This document shows, piece after piece, positions 5,885 to 12,140 of a stretch of 18,196 nucleotides of DNA (position 1 is its first letter; every line of letters starts with the position of its first letter). The DNA lies in NCBI GenBank assembly GCA_035704495.1, contig DASSWW010000003.1, positions 1-18,196 of the forward strand, written 5' to 3'. The position numbers and the translations under genes were made by a program. Under the pieces are notes generated by a model, which was not told where the DNA came from, searched no databases, and saw nothing but the letters and a program-made list of their open reading frames with translations. This stretch comes from UBA6022 sp035704495 (GTDB taxonomy: Bacteria > Patescibacteriota > Saccharimonadia > Saccharimonadales > Saccharimonadaceae).

Positions 5885-6886
5885 ATGATGGTATTTATGC
5901 TTGTGGTGCTTGTTGTGATTTTTGCGTTACTCGTGATAGTGAGTGGTGTGAGTCCGCAGCGAAGTGCGCTCAGCCAGTTCGAGCTAGAGCGTCGCCAAGC
6001 GAATGGTGAATCTGCCGCCGTCGCTTTGCTTCGCCGCGAACGTTTGTTGGTTGATATTATTTCGTTGCAGCGCGCCGCATCAGCATTGTTGCTGGTCTGT
6101 TTTGTGGCGGTCGCGATTGCTCGATTTGACTGGGCACTGGGTATATTGCTGTCCGTTGTGGCCGCGCTGACCTACGGCGCAGTTGCTCGCTGGGGGTTTT
6201 TGCAAAAGCGGTCGCAAAAATTATATAAACAGTATGAACCTTCGCTGCTACGGTTGGTGGAAAAATTTGCACGGCTATCTGGATTACTCCGAACGGTTAT
6301 ACCAGGCTCGGATCGACAGGTTCAGTTAGCATCCCGCCAAGAATTACAGCACCTCATTACTCAGTCGCATGGGCTAATGACGGCTGACGAAAAGGCGTTT
6401 TTGACGCATGGGTTAGCCTTTGCTAGCCGCCAAGTGAGTGAAATTATGACACCGCGCAGTGCAATCGATAGTATTAGCAAAAAAGAAATGCTGGGCCCGC
6501 TGGTGTTGGATGATTTACATAAAACAGGGCACAGTCGGTTTCCGGTTATCGACAAAGATCTCGATCATATCATCGGTGTACTGCATGTCCGCGATATGTT
6601 GACACTTGATATTAAACGGTCGGTGACGGCCGAAAAGGCTATGGAATCACGAGTGTTTTATATTCACGAAAAGCAAACTTTATCACAGGCGATGGCGGCC
6701 TTTTTACGAACCCATCACCACCTGCTTATCGTTATTAATGAATCACATGAAACCGTCGGATTGTTGAGCTTGAACGACACGATCGAGGCGATGATCGGGC
6801 GCAAAATTGTTGATGAATTTGAAACGCATGACGATATACAGTCGGTAGCAAAACGCAGTCCGCGCGCTCATCATTCAGAAAAATAG
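5885..6886 (+). CDS. Short CorC/HlyC-like membrane protein with CBS-domain pair
   Basis: The 333 residues have one N-terminal membrane helix (about 2-23) and two closely spaced helices (about 60-100). An intervening helical segment leads to a CBS pair (about 180-305). The first CBS begins at the VSEIMTPRSAI signature, typical of the CNNM/CorC-HlyC group, and contains HSRFPVIDKDLDHIIGVLHVRDML. The DUF21 membrane region looks reduced and the C-terminal CorC_HlyC domain is absent, so transport is doubtful; adenine-nucleotide sensing at the membrane is more likely. An upstream GTG (5846) and ATG (5864) are in frame, but the -10 at 5870-5875 lies downstream of both, which favours ATG 5885 (or 5888). 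The C-terminal tail is basic and probably disordered. Confidence 0.82.
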   Translation: MMVFMLVVLVVIFALLVIVSGVSPQRSALSQFELERRQANGESAAVALLRRERLLVDIISLQRAASALLLVCFVAVAIARFDWALGILLSVVAALTYGAVARWGFLQKRSQKLYKQYEPSLLRLVEKFARLSGLLRTVIPGSDRQVQLASRQELQHLITQSHGLMTADEKAFLTHGLAFASRQVSEIMTPRSAIDSISKKEMLGPLVLDDLHKTGHSRFPVIDKDLDHIIGVLHVRDMLTLDIKRSVTAEKAMESRVFYIHEKQTLSQAMAAFLRTHHHLLIVINESHETVGLLSLNDTIEAMIGRKIVDEFETHDDIQSVAKRSPRAHHSEK

Positions 6887-6898
6887 CAGTGCACCTGG

Positions 6899-6914
6899 TG
6901 TGATAGAGGTCACA
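6899..6914. promoter_or_regulatory. Perfect Crp-consensus dyad over the aspS promoter
   Basis: TGTGA-TAGAGG-TCACA matches all ten conserved positions of the Escherichia coli Crp consensus. It lies between and over the -35 and -10 of aspS (centre about -24.5), so a bound dimer would block RNA polymerase. Confidence 0.5.
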
Positions 6915-6915
6915 G

Positions 6916-6924
6916 TGGTAGAAT
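6916..6924 (+). promoter_or_regulatory. Extended -10 of aspS (leaderless type)
   Basis: TGG-TAGAAT: the -10 hexamer is 6919-6924 and ends 9 bases before the ATG. TGGTGT at 6896-6901 is a poor -35 at 17-base spacing. Confidence 0.55.
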
Positions 6925-6933
6925 GAGAAGAAT

Positions 6934-8694
6934 ATGACAAGAATATTAATACAAGAATTAGCAGACAAAATCGGTGAAGCCGTCATGGTTAGTGGCTGGG
7001 TTGATACGCGCCGTGATCATGGAGGCCTTATTTTTATCGATCTGCGCGACCACACCGGTATCGTGCAATTGGTAGTGCAACCAGAACAGGCCGAAGCGTT
7101 TAGCTTGGCTGAACAACTGCGCGATGAGTTTGTGGTCACGGTTAACGGCACAGTCAAACAGCGCGATGAATCGTTACAAAATCCTAATATTGCGACGGGT
7201 ACGATTGAAGTTGTCGTTAGCGATGTACGGGTACTGAACCGTTCGCAGCCCCTGCCGATTCCTATTCAGTCCGATGCGCCTCAGGCCAGCGAAGAACTGC
7301 GTTTGAAATATCGTTACCTCGATTTACGTCGGCCAACGATGCAAGAAACGCTCAAAAAACGAGCTGCCTATTACAAAGTACTGCGTGATTACATGGAAGC
7401 AAACGATTTTACCGAAATCACCACACCGATTTTGGCGAACTCTAGCCCCGAAGGCGCGCGCGACTTTTTAGTGCCATCGCGCGTTCATCCTGGTAAATTT
7501 TACGCCCTACCGCAAGCCCCACAGCAATTCAAACAGCTGTTGATGGTCGGCGGGGTATCGCGCTATTATCAAATTGCTACTTGTTTTCGTGACGAAGACC
7601 CGCGCGCTGATCGGCTGTATGGCGATTTTTACCAGCTAGACCTAGAAATGTCATTTGTCGAAGACGGGGCAACCGTCCGTGCGATTATGGAACCGCTGAT
7701 TAAACAGTTGGTTACCAATTTTGCTGGCAAGACGCTACTGAACGAAGATATCCCGCGCATTCCGTATAACGAAGCCATGGAACGATTTGGCTCGGATAAA
7801 CCCGACCTACGTTTTGGCATGGAACTAATCGATTTAACAGAAGTATTAGCAGGCACCGAGTTTGGCGTCTTTGCCAAAACAATTGCCAGCGGCGGCGCCG
7901 TGAAAGCAATCTGTGTCAAAGGTGCTGCTAGTCTGAGTCGTTCACAAATTGACAACTTTACCGACATCGCCAAAAGTGAAGGCGCGGGAGGCTTGGCTTA
8001 TCTGACCTACGAAAACGGCGAGGTCAAATCACCGATTGCCAAGTTTTTATCAGCCAATGAACTAGCGGTTATCAAACAAAAGCTGGAAGCCGAAGACGGC
8101 GACGCTATCTTTTTTGGCGCTGATACACGCCAGGTGGTTAACAAAGTATTGGGCCGATTGCGTTTAGAATTCGCCGATCATCTCCAGCTAAAAGATCCGA
8201 ACGTGGTAGCACTAGCCTGGATTATCGACTTTCCGTTTTACGAATGGGACGACAAAGCCAACCGACTCGATTTTGGTCACAACCCATTCTCGATGCCAAA
8301 AGGTGGTGTCGAAGCGCTGCAATCTGATGACAAACAATCAATCATGGCTGATCAATACGATATGGTCATGAACGGATACGAAATTTGCTCTGGTGCCGTG
8401 CGCAATCACAATCCCGACATTATGTACGAAGCCTTTGGCGTGCTGGGATACGACCGTGCGTATGTTGATGCCAAATTCGGCGCTATGATTAACGCCTTTA
8501 AATACGGTGCGCCACCACATGCGGGCTGTGCCTTTGGGGTTGATCGTATTTTTATGGTTTTGACCGGCGAAACCAACATCCGCGAAGTCGTTGCTTTTCC
8601 AAAGAACGGCTCTGGCGTTGACGTCATGATGAATTCTCCGAGTGTGGTCGAAGCCGCACAGCTGAAAGAACTTTCCCTACGAATAGAGGAATAA
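6934..8694 (+). CDS. aspS: Aspartate--tRNA ligase, bacterial type, probably non-discriminating
   Basis: The 586-residue class II synthetase has all bacterial AspRS parts. The N-terminal OB-fold anticodon-binding domain (about 1-110) contains GWVDTRRDHGGLIFIDLRD. Motif 2 (FRDEDPRADR) is near 219-228. A GAD insertion lies at about 290-410, and motif 3 contains FGVDRIF near 535. It charges tRNA-Asp with aspartate in the cytoplasm. His29 in DHGG is the residue found in non-discriminating AspRS enzymes, which also charge tRNA-Asn; discriminating ones usually have Leu here. If so, a GatCAB amidotransferase must finish Asn-tRNA. Two less usual spots are RLYGDFYQLDLEM after motif 2 and AGCAFGVDR in motif 3. 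A Crp-consensus dyad overlaps its promoter. Confidence 0.97.
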   Translation: MTRILIQELADKIGEAVMVSGWVDTRRDHGGLIFIDLRDHTGIVQLVVQPEQAEAFSLAEQLRDEFVVTVNGTVKQRDESLQNPNIATGTIEVVVSDVRVLNRSQPLPIPIQSDAPQASEELRLKYRYLDLRRPTMQETLKKRAAYYKVLRDYMEANDFTEITTPILANSSPEGARDFLVPSRVHPGKFYALPQAPQQFKQLLMVGGVSRYYQIATCFRDEDPRADRLYGDFYQLDLEMSFVEDGATVRAIMEPLIKQLVTNFAGKTLLNEDIPRIPYNEAMERFGSDKPDLRFGMELIDLTEVLAGTEFGVFAKTIASGGAVKAICVKGAASLSRSQIDNFTDIAKSEGAGGLAYLTYENGEVKSPIAKFLSANELAVIKQKLEAEDGDAIFFGADTRQVVNKVLGRLRLEFADHLQLKDPNVVALAWIIDFPFYEWDDKANRLDFGHNPFSMPKGGVEALQSDDKQSIMADQYDMVMNGYEICSGAVRNHNPDIMYEAFGVLGYDRAYVDAKFGAMINAFKYGAPPHAGCAFGVDRIFMVLTGETNIREVVAFPKNGSGVDVMMNSPSVVEAAQLKELSLRIEE

Positions 8695-8730
8695 TCTCAT
8701 AGCAGCTCGTGGCGCTAGCATTGTATTTAC

Positions 8731-8739
8731 TGCTACAAT
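8731..8739 (+). promoter_or_regulatory. Extended -10 of the 8746 gene (leaderless type)
   Basis: TGC-TACAAT: the hexamer 8734-8739 ends exactly 6 bases before ATG 8746, so the first transcribed base is predicted to be the A of the start codon. Confidence 0.6.
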
Positions 8740-8745
8740 AAAAGT

Positions 8746-9273
8746 ATGAGCGAAGCTATTTCAGACAAAGCAATGCAACAAGCAACTGGTGAGCCGTGGC
8801 ACACGTGGCTAGACCGATTAAATGCTATGGATGCGCAAAATTTATCACATACAGAAATAGCAACTAAACTGGTGGAAACCTATAATGTTTCTGGTTGGTG
8901 GGCACAATCACTGACGGTGCGTTACGAACAAAAGATTGGTCGGCGACGCGTTGGACAAAGCAGTGATGGCAAATTTTCGGTGAGCGTCAGCAAAACAATT
9001 TCCGGAACGATGGATGATGCGATGGGTTGGTGGCGCAAAAAAGTTCGGCAGTCAACCGAGTTTAATCACGTACCAATCGTCACTAGCAGTCACACCGATA
9101 CCACAAAATGGCGTTATTACCGGGCGGCACTAAAAGACGGGTCGCGCGTTGTGGTGACGATTTATGAAAAGACACCCACAAAAGCAAGCCTAGGATTGCA
9201 GCACGAAAAGCTGACCACTACCCAAGCAGTCGAATCGTGGCGCGCGTATTGGAAAACATTTTTAGATAAATAA
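8746..9273 (+). CDS. DUF4287/SRPBCC-like soluble protein
   Basis: The N-terminal part (about 1-75) has the pattern WHTWLDRL, SHTEIATKLVE, then VSGWWAQSLTVRYEQ and GRRRVGQ. I associate this pattern with the DUF4287-like helical module common in Actinobacteria. The second part (about 76-175) reads FSVSVSKTISGTMDD, RYYRAALKDGSRVVVTIYEK and a final LTTTQAVESWRAYWKTFL helix, which matches a START/SRPBCC-type (AHSA1-like) hydrophobic-ligand fold. The 175-residue length fits this fusion. It is cytoplasmic, with no signal peptide. It follows aspS by 51 bases but has its own leaderless-type promoter. The ligand and biological role are unknown. Confidence 0.75.
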   Translation: MSEAISDKAMQQATGEPWHTWLDRLNAMDAQNLSHTEIATKLVETYNVSGWWAQSLTVRYEQKIGRRRVGQSSDGKFSVSVSKTISGTMDDAMGWWRKKVRQSTEFNHVPIVTSSHTDTTKWRYYRAALKDGSRVVVTIYEKTPTKASLGLQHEKLTTTQAVESWRAYWKTFLDK

Positions 9274-9336
9274 TTCATCAATAAAACTCTAAACACATTC
9301 TTTTTTCAGCACTGCCAAATTATTTCGTACGCAAAT

Positions 9337-9378
9337 AGTAATATATATTACAGCATGACATTTTGATTCGTTTATGAT
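9337..9378 (+). promoter_or_regulatory. Palindrome plus -10 upstream of the first YtxH module
   Basis: AGTAA-TATATA-TTACA (9337-9352) contains a perfect 14-bp palindrome, GTAATATATATTAC (9338-9351), and fits the Crp-type spacing. TATGAT (9373-9378) places its centre at about -40.5. The all-AT centre means part of the symmetry could be chance. Confidence 0.45.
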
Positions 9379-9420
9379 GAGGACAGACATCAAATATGTA
9401 GCGAAAGGAAATACCTTATT

Positions 9421-9642
9421 ATGGATACGAACCTCATCGTCACGCTGTTGACGCTTGCCGTTGTTCTGCTGTCTGTCGTAATTATTGCGCTTTTGGTGGC
9501 GGTGATTGCGGTACTGGTAAAAGTACGCCGGCTGAGCAAAAACGTGAACGTATTAGTAACCAATGCCACGGCAGTCGCCGGATGGCTAGCACCTGCAAAA
9601 ATATTTAGCGAAGCCGCCCGGGCATTTCGTAAAAATAAGTAA
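9421..9642 (+). CDS. Small single-helix membrane protein, first copy
   Basis: The 73 residues carry one very hydrophobic N-terminal segment (about 5-33), then a basic KVRR motif and a short amphipathic helix with the sequence GWLAPAKIF, ending in FRKNK. It resembles the small membrane proteins (DUF948-like) that accompany YtxH proteins in Firmicutes, but the match is one of style. It is co-transcribed with the YtxH-like gene 22 bases downstream and has a paralogue at 10234-10449 sharing TLLT, KVRR, KNV and WLAPAK. AAAGGAAA (about 9404-9411) serves as ribosome binding site. The likely role is membrane-linked stress tolerance, from context only. Confidence 0.8.
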   Translation: MDTNLIVTLLTLAVVLLSVVIIALLVAVIAVLVKVRRLSKNVNVLVTNATAVAGWLAPAKIFSEAARAFRKNK

Positions 9643-9664
9643 GAATTTTAAAGGAGAACAGAAT

Positions 9665-10045
9665 ATGTCAAAAGGAATGAATGTAGTATTAGCAGCAGTA
9701 GCTGGTTTTGTCGGCGGTATTTTATTGGCACCAAAAAGCGGTGTTGAAACGCGCAAAGATTTGAAACGCAAGGCCGATGACGTCAAGCGTCAAGCGGGTG
9801 AAAAATCTGAAAAGATCAAAGGCGCAGTAAAAGAGGGCGCTAACACGTTCCGTAGTAGTGCCAAAGGCGCCGGTGATGAACTATCTGGTTTGACGCAAAG
9901 CGCCAAGCAATCGGCAAGTCGCGTTGCGGACGAGGCAAAGGATTTGGGATATGAAGTAAAATCACGAGCAGGACGTGTAGTCGATAATGCCCGTGATACC
10001 AGCGAAGAACTAAAAGAAGATTTGGGTAATAAGCAAACGAAGTAG
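9665..10045 (+). CDS. YtxH-like protein, first and longer copy
   Basis: This 126-residue protein starts with the YtxH signature: a short glycine-rich hydrophobic segment (about 5-23, AAVAGFVGGILLAPKSG) followed by ETRKDLK. The rest is a long, highly charged Lys/Glu/Ala helix-forming region that probably forms a coiled coil. YtxH proteins are associated with general stress in Firmicutes; their biochemical function is not established. AAAGGAG lies before the ATG. The copy at 10472 shares the first 35 residues but has a much shorter tail. Confidence 0.87.
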   Translation: MSKGMNVVLAAVAGFVGGILLAPKSGVETRKDLKRKADDVKRQAGEKSEKIKGAVKEGANTFRSSAKGAGDELSGLTQSAKQSASRVADEAKDLGYEVKSRAGRVVDNARDTSEELKEDLGNKQTK

Positions 10046-10061
10046 CATCTATCATCTTTAT

Positions 10062-10103
10062 AACAGAACACCGGTCGCTCACCACAGCGACCGGTGTTCT
10101 GTT
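10062..10103 (+). terminator. Perfect 18-bp hairpin between the two YtxH modules
   Basis: AACAGAACACCGGTCGCT (10062-10079) pairs perfectly with 10086-10103 around loop CACCAC. It directly follows the first module, so termination is the likely role, but there is no U-tract on either strand. It may instead stabilise the 3' end of the mRNA. Confidence 0.55.
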
Positions 10104-10124
10104 GCTAGGCAAAATAACCAGCAC

Positions 10125-10153
10125 TTGCATTTATAACATGTTTATGCTAATAT
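10125..10153 (+). promoter_or_regulatory. Promoter of the second YtxH module
   Basis: TTGCAT (10125-10130), a 17-base spacer and TGC-TAATAT (-10 at 10148-10153) form a good extended -10 promoter. No Crp-type dyad is seen at the class II position, unlike the first module. Confidence 0.6.
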
Positions 10154-10192
10154 ATAGAAGTTAGATCATCAAACACAAAAATATCAACTAAC

Positions 10193-10206
10193 GATTCGGC
10201 CGAATC
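10193..10206. repeat. Perfect 14-bp palindrome in the leader of the second YtxH module
   Basis: GATTCGGCCGAATC lies about 35 bases after the predicted start and just upstream of the ribosome binding site (AAAAAAGGAA). It could be an operator or a small RNA hairpin with a GGCC loop controlling translation. Confidence 0.5.
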
Positions 10207-10233
10207 AAAACAACAAAAAAGGAATATATTTTT

Positions 10234-10449
10234 ATGGAAACGCAGACAACCATTACGCTTTTAACCATCGCAGTCATCCTGCTGTCAACCGTAGTGGTTG
10301 TCTTGCTGGGAATCGCCATCGTGATACTCATAAAAGTACGTAGAATTATTAAAAATGTCGACGACGTCGTGAAAAACGTTGCCGACGCTAGCGAATGGTT
10401 GGCACCAGCCAAAGTGCTGAGTAGCCTGACCAAATTATTTCGCAAATAA
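10234..10449 (+). CDS. Small single-helix membrane protein, second copy
   Basis: This 71-residue protein is the paralogue of the one at 9421-9642. It has a hydrophobic segment (about 6-33), then IKVRR, KNVDDVVKNV and WLAPAKVL, ending in LFRK. About 40% of positions are shared by eye, so the duplication is not recent. Unlike copy one, it has a promoter with a recognisable -35. It is followed by its YtxH partner after exactly 22 bases, as in copy one. Confidence 0.8.
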   Translation: METQTTITLLTIAVILLSTVVVVLLGIAIVILIKVRRIIKNVDDVVKNVADASEWLAPAKVLSSLTKLFRK

Positions 10450-10471
10450 AAAACAAAAAGGAACACTATAA

Positions 10472-10708
10472 ATGAGTAAATCAACTAATGTTATCGTTGC
10501 TGCCGCAGCTGGATTTATCGCTGGTATCTTGTGTGCGCCAAAAAGCGGCGCCGAAACTCGCAAAGACGTCAAAGATAAAAGCCTTGAAGCAAAAGAATAC
10601 GCCGACCAAAAGGCCGTTCAAGCCAAACAAATGATTGCAAAAGGACGCAGTGCCGTCGCCGAACATACAAGCGCGCACAAAAAATCTGAAAAGACGACGA
10701 AAAAGTAG
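10472..10708 (+). CDS. YtxH-like protein, second and shorter copy
   Basis: The 78 residues begin with a glycine-rich hydrophobic segment, AAAAGFIAGILCAPKSG (about 9-25), then AETRKDVK and a short Lys/Ala/Glu-rich helix, ending in a lysine-rich tail. The N-terminal third is nearly the same as that of the protein at 9665-10045, but the coiled-coil region is about 48 residues shorter. AAAAAGGAA precedes the ATG. A clear terminator follows the gene. Function is as uncertain as for the first copy. Confidence 0.85.
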   Translation: MSKSTNVIVAAAAGFIAGILCAPKSGAETRKDVKDKSLEAKEYADQKAVQAKQMIAKGRSAVAEHTSAHKKSEKTTKK

Positions 10709-10724
10709 TTAATTATCGTAACCA

Positions 10725-10756
10725 ATAAAAAGTCACCTATAACGGTGACTTTTTAT
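10725..10756. terminator. Bidirectional rho-independent terminator between the YtxH module and msrA
   Basis: ATAAAAAGTCACC (10725-10737) pairs with GGTGACTTTTTAT (10744-10756) around loop TATAAC. The A- and T-rich arms serve both strands; its last base touches the msrA stop codon. Confidence 0.88.
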
Positions 10757-11283
10757 TATGCTTGTTCTACAAACCATTCGTTATAGCTTTGGCGGGCTTT
10801 GATGATTTTAGGCACGATAACAATTTGGCAGTAGCCGGCCTCGGGATTTTGATTGTAGTAATTTTGATGGTCGGACTCGGCCGGATAAAACGTTGTCAGC
10901 GGAACGATTTCGGTCATGATTGGGCTGTCCCATAGTTTTTGGGCGCGATTAAATGCCGATTGAAAGGCGGCTTTTTGCGTATCATCCATGTACATCATGG
11001 TCGATCGGTATTGGGTGCCTTCGTCAGCGCCTTGTCGGTTTAGGCTGGTCGGATCGTGAATTAAAAAGAACATATCGAGTATCACTTCGGCAGGAATAAT
11101 GTCTTCGTCAAAGGTAACGCGCGTGACTTCGGCATGGCCCGTACGACCACTGACGACATGCCAGTAATCAGCTGGTCCATCACCACCTGCGTAGCCACTT
11201 TCAACGTTTGTCACGCCACGAAGTTGAGCGTACACTCCGTCCAAACACCAAAAACAGCCGCCGCCTAAAACATACGTTGTCAT
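10756..11283 (-). CDS. msrA: Peptide-methionine (S)-S-oxide reductase
   Basis: The 175-residue enzyme reduces methionine-S-sulfoxide in proteins and free methionine, repairing oxidative damage. The active site GGGCFWC is at residues 7-13, with catalytic Cys10. Further family motifs are GVTNVESGYAGG, VVSGRTGHAEVTRVTFD, DPTSLNRQGADEGTQYRS and ESDHQNYY. Cys152 in AGYCQIVI is in place to be the resolving cysteine. There is no signal peptide, so it acts in the cytoplasm. A longer frame exists upstream (to 11361), but ATG 11283 is right: family homology starts here, and a -10 TATACT ends exactly 6 bases before it. It is divergent from the mutY-like gene, and both repair oxidative damage. Confidence 0.96.
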   Translation of the reverse strand: MTTYVLGGGCFWCLDGVYAQLRGVTNVESGYAGGDGPADYWHVVSGRTGHAEVTRVTFDEDIIPAEVILDMFFLIHDPTSLNRQGADEGTQYRSTMMYMDDTQKAAFQSAFNRAQKLWDSPIMTEIVPLTTFYPAESDHQNYYNQNPEAGYCQIVIVPKIIKARQSYNEWFVEQA

Positions 11284-11289
11284 GTTTCT

Positions 11290-11307
11290 AGTATACGCCG
11301 TTATACT
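11290..11307. promoter_or_regulatory. Face-to-face -10 elements of msrA and mutY
   Basis: AGTATA-CGCCGT-TATACT is a perfect inverted repeat of two -10 hexamers: minus-strand TATACT (11295-11290) for msrA and plus-strand TATACT (11302-11307) for mutY. Each ends 6 bases before its start codon. A possible mutY -35, TTGTCA (11277-11282), lies in the msrA start region. RNA polymerase could hardly occupy both at once. Confidence 0.65.
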
Positions 11308-11313
11308 GTAGAA

Positions 11314-12114
11314 GTGGACGAACGAGAATTTCAAGAACTGGTATGGCAACACGGCCGTCAATTATACCGCGCGATGCCGTGGCGCGATGATACGCGTCCG
11401 TATTATATTTTGGTCAGTGAATTAATGTTACAGCAAACGCAGGCTGATCGGGTTATTCCGAAATTTACGGCATTTATTACGCGCTTTCCCGACGAGCAGA
11501 GCTTGGCCCGGGCGCCGCTTGCCGACGTACTGAGCTTGTGGAGCGGATTAGGCTATAACCGCCGGGCAAAATATTTACACGAAAGCGCCAAAAAGATTAT
11601 AGCCGAATACAAGGGGAATTTTCCGACTACTCTATCTGAGCTGCTTGGGTTGCCGGGCGTTGGACCAGGGACGGCCGGGGCAATTATGGCCTACGCATTT
11701 AATCAGCCGGTGGTATTTATTGAAACAAATATTCGGACGGTGTATTTTCATCATTTTTTTACGGATGGCGACAAAGTCAGTGATGCACAGCTGCTACCGA
11801 TTGTGCAGCGAACGCTTGATCAGCAGCAGCCACGTGAATTTTATTGGGCCTTGATGGATTATGGTACCTGGCTAAAAAAGAACGGCGCCGGAAAAATTAC
11901 CCAAAGTCAGCATTATAAAAAGCAAAGCCCGCTAAAGGGAAGTGTGCGCGAAGTACGCGGCCAAATTATAAAACAATTGGCGGATGCCGATATACCATTG
12001 TCAAAACTACAAACCCAGTATGCAGGGGATCATCGGTTCGATGCAGCGCTAGCGGGGTTGATTCGTGACGGCTTGGTGCGCCAAACGGGTGCCCGCTTGC
12101 ATTTGACCAAATAG
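11314..12114 (+). CDS. mutY: MutY-like adenine DNA glycosylase without iron-sulfur cluster
   Basis: This 266-residue HhH-GPD protein probably removes adenine mispaired with 8-oxoguanine. Visible features are PWR (22-24), the catalytic acid Glu36 in SELMLQQTQ, the helix-hairpin-helix LPGVGPGTAGAI (113-124) and ALMDYG (179-184). There are no cysteines, so the C-X6-C-X2-C-X5-C cluster of typical MutY is missing. The position of the catalytic Asp138 of Escherichia coli MutY carries Glu137 (FIETNIRT). The C-terminal NUDIX-like domain is also absent and replaced by about 60 residues that may form a winged helix. I recall a Fe-S-free, ETNIR-type branch of this family in CPR bacteria and archaea. The start is GTG, 6 bases after a -10, so the mRNA is probably leaderless. 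Confidence 0.88.
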   Translation: MDEREFQELVWQHGRQLYRAMPWRDDTRPYYILVSELMLQQTQADRVIPKFTAFITRFPDEQSLARAPLADVLSLWSGLGYNRRAKYLHESAKKIIAEYKGNFPTTLSELLGLPGVGPGTAGAIMAYAFNQPVVFIETNIRTVYFHHFFTDGDKVSDAQLLPIVQRTLDQQQPREFYWALMDYGTWLKKNGAGKITQSQHYKKQSPLKGSVREVRGQIIKQLADADIPLSKLQTQYAGDHRFDAALAGLIRDGLVRQTGARLHLTK

Positions 12115-12126
12115 GGTGTTTCGATA

Positions 12127-12132
12127 GATAAT
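12127..12132 (+). promoter_or_regulatory. Possible -10 of the 12141 gene (leaderless type)
   Basis: GATAAT ends 8 bases before ATG 12141, although the gene also lies only 26 bases after mutY and could be read through. Confidence 0.35.
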
Positions 12133-12140
12133 AAGAAGGC

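Noticed and set aside
11284..11361. Upstream extension of msrA by 26 codons
   Set aside because: Family similarity starts at ATG 11283 and the promoter lies within the extension.
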